In this document: one piece after another, positions 15,856-22,696 of the stretch
Layout of the letters: every line of letters begins with the position of its first letter
How positions within the stretch are numbered: the stretch's first letter is position 1
NCBI GenBank assembly: GCA_025930755.1
Contig: JAICOJ010000030.1
Span: forward strand, 1-32,480
Reading direction: 5' to 3'
Length of the DNA stretch: 32,480 bases
From: Gemmatimonadaceae bacterium
GTDB taxonomy: Bacteria; Gemmatimonadota; Gemmatimonadetes; Gemmatimonadales; Gemmatimonadaceae
The notes under the pieces: generated by a model
The model's database searches: none
What the model was told of the DNA's origin: nothing
What the model saw: the letters and a program-made list of their open reading frames with translations, nothing else
Program-made: the position numbers and the translations under genes

Positions 15856-16331
15856 CCGCGGTCGCACAGCAGCTCGTCACCTTCCGGCTCGGCGATGACT
15901 TGTTCGCCGCCGACATCTACTCGGTGGAGCGCGTGCTCCGCTACCAGCCGCCCACGCCGATCCCGAACGTGCCGGACTGGGTGGACGGCGTCATCGAATA
16001 TCGCGGACGCATCATTCCCGTCATCGATCTGCGTCTTCGATTCGGCCTCGCGCGGATCGAGCCGCGGCCGGAGTCGCGCATTCTCGTTTTCGCGGTGGGG
16101 AACGAGTGGATTGGCGCCATCGTCGACGCGGTGCTGGAAGTCGCGAGCCCGACGTCGGAGCAGCTGGCGCCGCCGCCCCCGCTCTTTCGCGGACTGTCCG
16201 CGGAGTTTCTGCGCGGCGTGGTGCGCCGCGACGACCGCCTCATCGTGTTCCTGGAAGTGACCAAGCTGCTCACGACCGACGAGCGGCTGGTGCTCGAGCG
16301 CGCCGCGGATGGAGCGACGCACGATGCCTGA
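15852..16331 (+). CDS. cheW: CheW coupling protein, second copy
   Basis: A 159-residue CheW of usual size: QLVTFRLGDDLFAADIYSVERVLRY, then WVDGVIEYRGRIIPVIDLRLRFGL, an ILVFAVGNEWIGAIVDAVLEV strand pair, and a C-terminal FLRGVVRRDDRLIVFLEVTKLL. I use ATG 15852, overlapping the previous stop as ATGA; the in-frame ATG at 15822 would add ten residues (SGGSAHGG) that shadow the upstream gene. It lacks the basic tail of its neighbour, so the operon provides one plain and one tailed adaptor for CheA. The following TPR gene overlaps by 8 bases. Confidence 0.94.
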   Translation: MTAVAQQLVTFRLGDDLFAADIYSVERVLRYQPPTPIPNVPDWVDGVIEYRGRIIPVIDLRLRFGLARIEPRPESRILVFAVGNEWIGAIVDAVLEVASPTSEQLAPPPPLFRGLSAEFLRGVVRRDDRLIVFLEVTKLLTTDERLVLERAADGATHDA

Positions 16332-17223
16332 CGGCGGGGCTGGTGATCTGCGGTCCCGCTTTGCGGCGATCGACGCTCGCCTCGATGCCTCAGCGACTCC
16401 CGCCGAGCGGGAGGCGCTGAAGGGCGACATCGTCTCGCTGTTCAAGCAGGTGGAAGCGCAGATCGCCGAGCTCTCGGCGCTCAAGGAGGACGTGAAACGT
16501 CTCGTCGAAAAGTGGAAGACGGCGCACGCGGCGGCGGCGCCGGTGAGCGCCACCTCGACCTCACCGGGGGCCGCGCCGCAGTTCGCTCCCGAGCGTCCCA
16601 AGCCGATGGCCGACCACCTCGGTGCGTCGACCTTCATCGAAAAGGGGTGGAGTCTCATCTCGCTCGGCGAATACGACGGCGCCGAGAAGGCGCTGACGCG
16701 CGCCCTGCAGCTCGCGCCCGATGATCCGCAGTCGGAATCGCTGCTCGGGTGGGCGCAGATGCTCCAGGAGAAATACGACGACGCGCTGATGAATTTCCAG
16801 AAGGTCCTGATGCGCGAGCCGGCCAATGCGCTGGCGCGCATCAACGTCGGCTACATCTGCCTCAAGAAGCGCATCTTCGGCGAAGCGATCGAGCACCTGT
16901 CGAAAGCCATCCGCCTCGACAATGACCGGAAGGCGACGCTCTACGCGCACTTTTACCTCGGCCTGGTGTATCTGGAGCGCGAGATGTACGAAGATGCGCA
17001 GACGTTCTTCAAGAAGACGCTGCAAATCGGCCCGAATCTCATTGAAGCGTACTTCGAGCTCGGCCGCTCGCTCTGGTTCGATGGGCAGAAGGAGGAAGCG
17101 ATGGAAGCGTGGCGGAACGGGCATCGCACGAACAAGTTCAATCCATGGGGCAAGCGCTGCGGAGAGATGCTGAAGCACGTCGAGGGTGGAGGCTCGCTCT
17201 CGCGGTCGCGCGCGATGGCCTGA
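16324..17223 (+). CDS. TPR protein with N-terminal coiled coil
   Basis: A 299-residue cytoplasmic protein. Residues about 25-65 form a predicted amphipathic helix or coiled coil (LKGDIVSLFKQVEAQIAELS), then an Ala/Pro/Ser linker, then five or so TPR units from about 100 to 270 (LGASTFIEKGWSLISLGEYD, YAHFYLGLVYLEREMYEDAQ). The start at ATG 16324 is preferred over ATG 16309 because GGAG at 16311-16314 is 9 bases upstream. It is the last clearly cytoplasmic member of the chemosensory run and may bind the CheW/CheA complex. The peptidase gene begins inside its 3' end. Confidence 0.88.
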   Translation: MPDGGAGDLRSRFAAIDARLDASATPAEREALKGDIVSLFKQVEAQIAELSALKEDVKRLVEKWKTAHAAAAPVSATSTSPGAAPQFAPERPKPMADHLGASTFIEKGWSLISLGEYDGAEKALTRALQLAPDDPQSESLLGWAQMLQEKYDDALMNFQKVLMREPANALARINVGYICLKKRIFGEAIEHLSKAIRLDNDRKATLYAHFYLGLVYLEREMYEDAQTFFKKTLQIGPNLIEAYFELGRSLWFDGQKEEAMEAWRNGHRTNKFNPWGKRCGEMLKHVEGGGSLSRSRAMA

Positions 17224-18206
17224 TCGCGGCCGTATTCCTCACCTCATCGCTGCTCGCGCAGCCCAACGCGCCGCACCGTCTGGTCCGGGACCGGTTCACG
17301 GTCCTCGGATTTCCCAGTGACAATCAGCTCATGCGCTCCCTGCTCGACGCGGCGGCGGAGCGTGACAGTTTTCCCTGGCTCCCGCGCCCTCGCGCTCGCG
17401 TCGTCATCGCGGTGGCGCCTGACGAGCGGCGCTTTCGCGAGTGGATCGGTCCGGCGGCCCCCGAGTGGGGGGCGGCGATCGCGTTCCCCGCGCAGCGCAC
17501 GATCATCATGCAGGGGCGCACCGCCGGGTCCGACGCCGGCGATCCGCTGGTGGTGCTGCGCCACGAGCTGGCGCACCTCGCGCTCGACGAGGCGTTAGGC
17601 GGCCTTCCGCCTCGCTGGTTTCATGAGGGATACGCGAGTGTGGCCGCCGGCGAGTGGGGCCGGGAGGAGGTCCTCGCCACGAGTGTCGCGCTCCTCGTGC
17701 GTGGCATGCCCACGCTCGATTCCCTCGACGCCACCTTCGGCGCCGGCGCCTCGCGGGCCGACGCGGCGTACGCCCTCGCGCACCGCGCCGTCGCGGAGCT
17801 CGCGGCGCTGGATCCGGAGCGCGGGCTCACGCTCTTCTTTCAATACTGGCGCGAGACGCGCTCGCTGGAGGTGTCGATTCGTCGCGCGTTCGGCGTGACG
17901 CAGGCCCAGTTCGAGGAGCGGTGGCGACAGCGCACGCGGCGTCAGTACGGCGCCCTCGCCATCGTTGCTGATCTCTCGCTCGCCGCCGCGATCCTCATGG
18001 TCGTCGTAGTGCCGCTCTACATGGCGCGTCGCCGCCGCGATCGCCGCCGTCTCGAGGCGATGCGAGCCGCCGATGCCGCCGCGGAGCGTGCGGCGAGAGA
18101 GAGTGCGCTGGCGGCGCTGCTTGGAGAGGGTCCTCAGGGTCCTCAGGGTCCTCAAGGTCCCCAAGGTCCTCACAATTCGAGCGACGATGATGCTCGCGCA
18201 CTCTGA
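17145..18206 (+). CDS. Membrane-anchored HEXXH metallopeptidase (peptidase MA-like)
   Basis: About 353 residues. An arginine-rich start and a hydrophobic stretch (GLIAAVFLTSSLLAQPNAP, about 25-43) look like a signal peptide. The catalytic motif is HELAH (140-144) with Glu161 in WFHEGYASV as the third zinc ligand, typical of gluzincins of the peptidase MA-like group. A transmembrane helix spans about 270-293 (LAIVADLSLAAAILMVVVVP), followed by RRRRDRRR and a cytoplasmic tail ending in Gly-Pro-Gln repeats. The protease domain would face the periplasm. The start is uncertain: GTG 17109 or ATG 17145 both lie well inside the preceding gene, and no standard start occurs from there until 17331, which would delete the signal. 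Substrate unknown. Confidence 0.8.
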   Translation: MGQALRRDAEARRGWRLALAVARDGLIAAVFLTSSLLAQPNAPHRLVRDRFTVLGFPSDNQLMRSLLDAAAERDSFPWLPRPRARVVIAVAPDERRFREWIGPAAPEWGAAIAFPAQRTIIMQGRTAGSDAGDPLVVLRHELAHLALDEALGGLPPRWFHEGYASVAAGEWGREEVLATSVALLVRGMPTLDSLDATFGAGASRADAAYALAHRAVAELAALDPERGLTLFFQYWRETRSLEVSIRRAFGVTQAQFEERWRQRTRRQYGALAIVADLSLAAAILMVVVVPLYMARRRRDRRRLEAMRAADAAAERAARESALAALLGEGPQGPQGPQGPQGPHNSSDDDARAL

Positions 18207-18247
18207 GGACATCGAGGACCCTGAGGACCCTGAAGACCCTGAAGACC
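18128..18247. repeat. Long inverted repeat of 9-base units at the operon end
   Basis: The left arm (18128-18171) contains five units of GGTCCTCAG and encodes the Gly-Pro-Gln tail of the peptidase. The right arm (18204-18247) matches its reverse complement at 38 of 44 positions and contains the gene's TGA stop. The 32-base loop lies between. The stem could form in the mRNA and protect or end the long transcript, but there is no proper T tract after it. Confidence 0.85.
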
Positions 18248-18259
18248 TAAGTAACTTTC

Positions 18260-18288
18260 TTGACACCCTTTAGGAGCCCGGGTACACT
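18260..18288 (+). promoter_or_regulatory. Near-consensus sigma-70 promoter
   Basis: TTGACA (18260-18265) and TACACT (18283-18288) are separated by exactly 17 bases. Transcription would start near 18295-18297, right at the ATG of the small membrane-protein gene (18297). It could also supply the tRNA-Val 240 bases downstream. This is a sequence prediction only. Confidence 0.65.
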
Positions 18289-18296
18289 AAACCCCT

Positions 18297-18467
18297 ATGC
18301 CCAATTCGGAAACGCGGCCGCGAAGGCGCGCGGCACTATGGTGGGGTGCCGCGCTTCTCGCGCTTGGCATCGGGTACGCGGATCTCGCCCGCGGAGGAAT
18401 AACTCTGGCACCCGTGATGCTTGTGCTCGGGTATTGCGTACTCGTTCCCCTGGCGATTCTGAAATAA
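18297..18467 (+). CDS. Small two-helix membrane protein (56 aa)
   Basis: A 56-residue protein not recognised by name. It begins MPNSETRPRRR, then has a hydrophobic segment at about 12-29 (ALWWGAALLALGIGYADLA), a short ARGG turn and a second at about 34-55 (TLAPVMLVLGYCVLVPLAIL), ending in Lys. The basic N-terminus predicts both ends in the cytoplasm, a helical hairpin. A strong promoter ends 8 bases before the ATG and no ribosome-binding site lies at a usable distance (TAGGAG is about 20 bases away), so the mRNA may be leaderless. It sits alone between the signalling operon and tRNA-Val. The composition is clearly protein-like, but the function is unknown. Confidence 0.68.
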   Translation: MPNSETRPRRRAALWWGAALLALGIGYADLARGGITLAPVMLVLGYCVLVPLAILK

Positions 18468-18492
18468 GCGGGTCGCGCGCGGCGTCCCATCT

Positions 18493-18510
18493 GGCGGGCT
18501 CGAGCCCGCC
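18493..18510. terminator. Perfect GC palindrome after the small membrane-protein gene
   Basis: GGCGGGCTCGAGCCCGCC is an 18-base perfect palindrome 26 bases after the small gene's stop and 22 before tRNA-Val. It can fold into a tight hairpin. No T run follows, so termination is possible but unproven; it could instead be a processing or regulatory site. Confidence 0.35.
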
Positions 18511-18531
18511 TGGCACGGCGGTCGCGCGTTC

Positions 18532-18605
18532 GGGCGAATAGCTCAGTTGGTTAGAGCGCCTGCCTTACACGCAGGATGTCGGGGGTTCGAGTCCCTCTTC
18601 GCCCA
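18532..18605 (+). tRNA. tRNA-Val (anticodon TAC)
   Basis: A full cloverleaf: acceptor GGGCGAA pairs with TTCGCCC, followed by discriminator A; D arm GCTC...GAGC; anticodon stem CCTGC/GCAGG enclosing CTTACAC with anticodon TAC; variable loop ATGTC; T arm GGGGG-TTCGAGT-CCCTC. The length is 74 bases. The 3' CCA is not encoded (TGC follows). TAC reads GTA and, when modified, other valine codons. Confidence 0.97.
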
Positions 18606-18679
18606 TGCCCGCGGGTCGTCCGCGGACCCTCGTGCGGCAAACCGTGTAGTAGAGAGCTAACGTATTGGAGGTTATGACC

Positions 18680-20392
18680 GTGAAGCCATTGGTTCGTGGG
18701 GCGACGACTTTGATCGGCATCGTCGCGGCGCTTGGCGCGACCGAGGTGTCGACGCTCGAGGCGCAGCGCCGTCCGGTAGCGCCTCCGCCCGATGCCCCTC
18801 GTTTTCCCGTGTTACCGCTCAAGTCCGCGGACAAGAAGGTCGGCGTTCAGGCGGCCGACGCCATCCGCGCGCGCTTGTCGTCGGCGTATCGCATCCGCGA
18901 TATGTACGTCATTCCGCGAGCCGATGTCGAGGCGATTCTTCAGGGCTCCGGGTTCCCGCCCGACGAAGCGCCCGATCCGATCACCGCGCGCCTGCTCGCC
19001 GCACAGCTTCGCGGGGACGAGTACCTCGAAGGCAGCGTCACGCGCACGCCAGCCGGCTATCGGCTGGACACGCGTCTGGTCCTCACGCGCGACAACTCAA
19101 TGGTGCAGCCGCTTCCGGCCGCCGAGGCTCCGAAGGTCGAGGACGCCGCACGGGCAGTGGTTGCGTCGATCCAGGAAGCGCGCAAGCAGCTCGACGATGT
19201 ACGTGCATGCGAGAACGCCATGCGCGAGAACAACGTCGCCGGCGCTCTCACCGCGGCCCGCACCGCGATTGCCGAGTTTCCACAGGCGACCTTGGCCCGC
19301 GTCTGCATGGCGCGTGCGCTGACGGTGCAGAAGGCGCCGCCCGATTCGATCATTCCCGTGCTCGAAGCCGTCCTCGCCGTCGACTCGATGAGCCGGCCGG
19401 CGCTGGAGCAGCTCGGTCTCGCCTACAAGGCGGCCAATCAGGTCGACAAGTCGGTGCAGACGTGGGGCCGACTCATTCGGTACTACCCGAACGATCCGAA
19501 GCTCGTGTCGGAGGTCGTGAACGAGATCGCCGCCAGCGGTCGTCCCGAGATCGCGAGGCCGATCATCGAGCAGGCGGTGGAGCAGAACCCCGGTGATCCC
19601 GCGCTCACGCGTCTCCTCTTCCTCATCCAGCTGGCGTCGAAGGATTGGAAGGGTGCTGCGAAGACCGGCGAGGATCTCGTTCGCGTGGACACCGCGTCCG
19701 CCGATACGACCTTCTTCGTCCGCCTCGCGGTCGCGTACGACTCGGACAGTCAGCCGCAGAAGGCGGCGGAGACGCTCGCGCGCGGCGTGGCCAAGTTCCC
19801 CAACAACGCGGGACTCTGGTCGACCTACAGCCAGATGCTGCGCAGCTCCGGCCAGTTGCAGCAGGCGCTGACGGCGATCGACCGCGCCATCAGCATCGAC
19901 CCGAAGGTGGAGCACGGCTGGTTCCGGCGGGCGCAGGTGCTCGTGGAGCTCGGTCAGACCGACAGCGCCTTCGCGTCGGCGAAGCGCGCGGTGGAGTCCG
20001 GGGAAGACAAGAACCTCGTCGGCCAGCTGATGCTCGTCGAGGCGAACAAGAAGTTCCGCGCCGCGCGCGCCTCGCAGCAGCGCACGGACTATCAGGAAGC
20101 GGTGCGCCTCCTGTCGCAGGCTGACTCGATCGCGCCGAATCCGACGATCAGCTTCCTGCTCGGGGCCTCGGCGTTCAGCGTCGGCGATCAGGCCGCGCGC
20201 GAGAACCAGAAGGCGAAGAGCTGCGAGCTCGCACAGCTCGCGGAGGACTCCTTCACGACGGCGATGATCCATCTGCCGAAGGGAGCGCAGGTGCAGGCGG
20301 AGGCGTCGACGCAGCTGCTCAACGCGATTCCGCAGTACACGCGCGCGGTCGAAGGACAGAAGAAGAATTATTGCAAGGGCAGCCGCGGGTAG
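18680..20392 (+). CDS. Exported TPR protein with TolB/FlgO-like N-terminal domain
   Basis: About 570 residues. It opens with a signal peptide (MKPLVRGATTLIGIVAALG..., likely cleaved after an Ala near LEAQ). A domain of roughly 110 residues follows (RFPVLPLKSADKKVGVQAAD; DMYVIPRADVEAIL; DEYLEGSVTRTPAGYRLDTR), reminiscent of TolB-N/FlgO-type periplasmic folds, then a long set of TPR units up to about residue 540. The start was chosen at GTG 18680 because GGAGG (18667-18671) lies 8 bases before it; ATG 18674 is only 2 bases from that site and TTG 18665 overlaps it. The gene ends at a strong terminator. Likely periplasmic; partner unknown. Confidence 0.83.
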   Translation: MKPLVRGATTLIGIVAALGATEVSTLEAQRRPVAPPPDAPRFPVLPLKSADKKVGVQAADAIRARLSSAYRIRDMYVIPRADVEAILQGSGFPPDEAPDPITARLLAAQLRGDEYLEGSVTRTPAGYRLDTRLVLTRDNSMVQPLPAAEAPKVEDAARAVVASIQEARKQLDDVRACENAMRENNVAGALTAARTAIAEFPQATLARVCMARALTVQKAPPDSIIPVLEAVLAVDSMSRPALEQLGLAYKAANQVDKSVQTWGRLIRYYPNDPKLVSEVVNEIAASGRPEIARPIIEQAVEQNPGDPALTRLLFLIQLASKDWKGAAKTGEDLVRVDTASADTTFFVRLAVAYDSDSQPQKAAETLARGVAKFPNNAGLWSTYSQMLRSSGQLQQALTAIDRAISIDPKVEHGWFRRAQVLVELGQTDSAFASAKRAVESGEDKNLVGQLMLVEANKKFRAARASQQRTDYQEAVRLLSQADSIAPNPTISFLLGASAFSVGDQAARENQKAKSCELAQLAEDSFTTAMIHLPKGAQVQAEASTQLLNAIPQYTRAVEGQKKNYCKGSRG

Positions 20393-20414
20393 CGGAGGCA
20401 CGACGGTTGGTGCG

Positions 20415-20457
20415 AGGCGGCCCGCCACCATCACGGTGTCGGGCCGCCTTCGTTTTT
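20415..20457 (+). terminator. Rho-independent terminator
   Basis: A 10-bp perfect stem, AGGCGGCCCG (20415-20424) with CGGGCCGCCT (20440-20449), can be extended inward by CACC/GGTG. It is followed by TCG and five T (20453-20457). It ends the TPR gene on the + strand and abuts the stop of the convergent lipid kinase gene. Confidence 0.9.
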
Positions 20458-21361
20458 ACTCCGGCTCCTCCTCGGGCAAGTGCGGAAGGTGAATCCGAAG
20501 GTCCTTGGGTCGGGCGCGATAGCTCAACGTCGTCGCCTCGGACGATTCCCCATCGACGTTCACCGTCACCGGTCCCTCCGCCGCAATCGTGACCGACGGC
20601 AGCTGGACGTATCGCACGCGAGCCTCGCCGAGATGATCGCCCTTCTTGATCCGCATGAGCAGCTTCGCGAAGTCGCCACGCGGCATCGCCTCGATGATGC
20701 ACAGGTCGATCAAGCCGTCCGTGACGAGCGCGCGTGGCGTGATGCGCGTGCCACCGCCCGTACTGCGCGCGTTTCCGACGGCGAAGATCAGGAACTCACA
20801 GTCGAGATCGAGACCCGGGCCGGTGATGCGCGCCCGGCGCGGTTGCAGGTCGGCGAGCTTCCGAACGCCGGTAATCGCATACGCGAGCGGACCGAGCTGC
20901 TCCTTGGCCTCGGTCGGCGTTTCCGCCGTCGCTTCGGCCGCCACCCCTCCACTGGACACATTCAGAAACCGTCGCCCGTTCAGTTCCGCGGTGTCGATCG
21001 TGCGGGGAGGACGACGCAGCACGACATCCATCGCGTGATCGGCGTCCTCGGGAATGCCGACCTGACGGGCGAAGTCGTTCGCCGTGCCGAGCGGGACAAT
21101 GCCCAGCGGGACGTCGCTGCCGTCGAGTCCGTTCAGCACCTCGTTGATGGTGCCGTCGCCACCCACGGCGATGACCGCATCGACGCCCCGCGCGGCGCCA
21201 TCGCGCGCGAAGCGAATCCCATCCCCTTTCTCCCAGGTCACACGGGGATCGACGGAATGCCCTTTCTCGCGAACCCACGACACCAGATGGCGCAGCGCGT
21301 CGTTGTCGGCGCGTTGGCCGTGCATGATGAGCATGAGCTCTTTTCGCGTGGTGCGGGGCAT
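20456..21361 (-). CDS. yegS: YegS-type lipid (diacylglycerol-kinase-like) kinase
   Basis: A 301-residue member of the DAGK catalytic family, which phosphorylates a lipid with ATP (YegS acts on phosphatidylglycerol in vitro). It tracks E. coli YegS closely: RVTWEKGDGIRFARDGAARG, the nucleotide loop AVGGDGTINEVLNGL, GIVPLGTANDFARQVGIP, LNVSSGGVAAEATAETP, VGNARSTGGGTRITPRALVTDGLIDL and a C-terminal TVNVDGESS. The start at 21361 (MPRTTRKELMLIMHGQRADN) matches the YegS N-terminus. The open frame extends 88 more codons to 21625, but that part overlaps rsmH and is low-quality sequence. It is the only gene on the - strand, divergent from the dcw cluster and convergent with the exported TPR gene. Confidence 0.92.
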   Translation of the reverse strand: MPRTTRKELMLIMHGQRADNDALRHLVSWVREKGHSVDPRVTWEKGDGIRFARDGAARGVDAVIAVGGDGTINEVLNGLDGSDVPLGIVPLGTANDFARQVGIPEDADHAMDVVLRRPPRTIDTAELNGRRFLNVSSGGVAAEATAETPTEAKEQLGPLAYAITGVRKLADLQPRRARITGPGLDLDCEFLIFAVGNARSTGGGTRITPRALVTDGLIDLCIIEAMPRGDFAKLLMRIKKGDHLGEARVRYVQLPSVTIAAEGPVTVNVDGESSEATTLSYRARPKDLRIHLPHLPEEEPE

Positions 21362-21430
21362 GCTGGTCGCGAGTGCAAGCAAGCACCAAGCCGCTGTGTT
21401 TTTCCTGGTGCCGATTGTGATCTGCATAGC

Positions 21431-21460
21431 TTGACCACGCGCTCCATGCGCCGCTAGAAT
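21431..21460 (+). promoter_or_regulatory. Predicted sigma-70 promoter for the dcw cluster
   Basis: TTGACC (21431-21436) and TAGAAT (21455-21460) are spaced by 18 bases. The -10 overlaps the first possible rsmH start (ATG 21459), so a transcript from here would begin near 21467, close to an in-frame TTG at 21468. It lies in the 97-base divergent gap between yegS and rsmH. Confidence 0.45.
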
Positions 21461-22409
21461 GACCGCGTTGCGAACGAACGAGTCGCGGTGGGCGAGCGCA
21501 TACCACGCGCCGGTTCTCGCCACGGAGGTCGCCGACCTCCTGCGTGGATGTGCGCACGTGCTCGACGGAACGCTTGGCGGAGGTGGACACGCGCTGTTGC
21601 TGCTCGAGCAAGGCGCGCGCGTCACCGCGCTCGATCGGGATCCGGAGGCGATCGCCGCGGCGCGGGCCCGTTTGCACGAGTATCAAGAGTCCTCCCGCTT
21701 TCGCGCTCTCCTCGGCAACTACGCCGACCTCGACGCAGTCCCTGAGCTCGGCTCCGCTCGCTTCGACGGCATTCTGCTCGACCTTGGCGTCTCCTCGCAT
21801 CAACTCGATGATCCGCGCCGCGGCTTCTCGTTTCGGGAAGGCGCCCCCCTCGACATGCGCATGGGCGACGATGCACCGCTCACCGCTGCCGATTGGCTCA
21901 ACGCGACCCCCGAGCTGGAGCTGCTGCGCGTCTTTCGTGAATACGGGGACGAGCGCCGGGCGGCGCGGCTCGCGCGCGAGGTGGTGCGCCGGCGCGCGAC
22001 CCGTCCCTTCGTCATCAGTGATGACCTCGTGGGGGCCATTCGCGGCGCGCTGGGACCCCGCTCCGGCCCGCCGGATTTCGCCCGCCTCTTTCAGGCCGTG
22101 CGCATCGAGATCAACGACGAGCTGGGGGGGTTGGCGTACGCGCTTCCCGCGTTGCGCGATCGCCTTGAGCCGGGCGGAATCATGGCCGTGATCGCCTACC
22201 ACTCGGGGGAGGATCGCATCGTGAAGGGCGCGTTCCGCGACTGGAGCACCGACTGTGTTTGCCCGCCCCGGCAGCCCATGTGCACCTGTCGAGGGCGCGC
22301 CCTGGGAGCGCTGGTGACCCGGCGGTCGATCACGGCCACGCCCGCCGAGGTCGCGGCAAACCCCCGGGCGAGATCGGCGAGACTGCGCGCATGGCGAAGC
22401 GCAGAGTAG
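21459..22409 (+). CDS. rsmH: 16S rRNA (cytosine-1402-N4)-methyltransferase RsmH
   Basis: A 316-residue RsmH (MraW), which methylates C1402 of 16S rRNA and is a standard first or second gene of dcw clusters. Signature parts: AYHAPVLATEVADLL, the SAM loop DGTLGGGGHALLLL, DGILLDLGVSSHQLDDPRRGFSF followed by APLDMRMG, EINDELGGL, and AYHSGEDRIVKGAF (usually FHSLEDRIVK, so Leu is Gly here). ATG 21459 overlaps a predicted -10 box; TTG 21468 would still leave the conserved HAPVL region intact, so the true start may be three codons later. No mraZ precedes it. ftsL overlaps its end by 19 bases. Confidence 0.94.
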   Translation: MTALRTNESRWASAYHAPVLATEVADLLRGCAHVLDGTLGGGGHALLLLEQGARVTALDRDPEAIAAARARLHEYQESSRFRALLGNYADLDAVPELGSARFDGILLDLGVSSHQLDDPRRGFSFREGAPLDMRMGDDAPLTAADWLNATPELELLRVFREYGDERRAARLAREVVRRRATRPFVISDDLVGAIRGALGPRSGPPDFARLFQAVRIEINDELGGLAYALPALRDRLEPGGIMAVIAYHSGEDRIVKGAFRDWSTDCVCPPRQPMCTCRGRALGALVTRRSITATPAEVAANPRARSARLRAWRSAE

Positions 22410-22696
22410 CGCTCCGCGGCCGCTCGCTGGTCGCGCTCGGGCTCCTCGGTTTCGTTCTGATCGCCACAGGCGTCATCTGGCGTAGGGCCGCGGGGATCTC
22501 GCAGGCGGCGGACCTGCGTGCACTCGAGCAGCAGGCCGTCCAGCTCGAGGCGCAGCAGGCACGACTCGAGAACGAGATCCGCGAGGCCTCGAGCCGTTCG
22601 ACGCTTGCACCTGTCGCCGAGCGGAGGCTCGGGATGCGAGTCCCGAGTGATACGCAGGTCGTGATCCTTCCGCGCTCCCCCCGCTCCGGCACGTAG
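22391..22696 (+). CDS. ftsL: Cell division protein FtsL-like
   Basis: A 101-residue bitopic protein: a basic N-terminus (MAKRRVALRGR), one transmembrane helix at about 12-30 (SLVALGLLGFVLIATGVIW), then a charged heptad-type helix (LRALEQQAVQLEAQQARLEN) in the periplasm, ending with LGMRVPSDTQVVIL, a typical FtsL C-terminal stretch. FtsL pairs with FtsB/DivIC and helps activate FtsW-FtsI. Sequence alone is poorly conserved in this family, but size, topology and position between rsmH and ftsI make the call strong. The start at 22391 lies within the rsmH end; the upstream extension of the frame is shadow. ftsI follows with no gap. Confidence 0.88.
   Translation: MAKRRVALRGRSLVALGLLGFVLIATGVIWRRAAGISQAADLRALEQQAVQLEAQQARLENEIREASSRSTLAPVAERRLGMRVPSDTQVVILPRSPRSGT

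Noticed and set aside
17220-17222. CTG start for the peptidase, overlapping the TPR stop as CTGA
   Set aside because: The overlap is tempting, but CTG is a very rare start and this choice would remove the basic part of the signal peptide.
21362-21625. 88-codon extension of the yegS frame over rsmH
   Set aside because: It overlaps the rsmH start on the other strand, has Pro/Ser/Arg-rich sequence, and YegS alignment supports starting at 21361.
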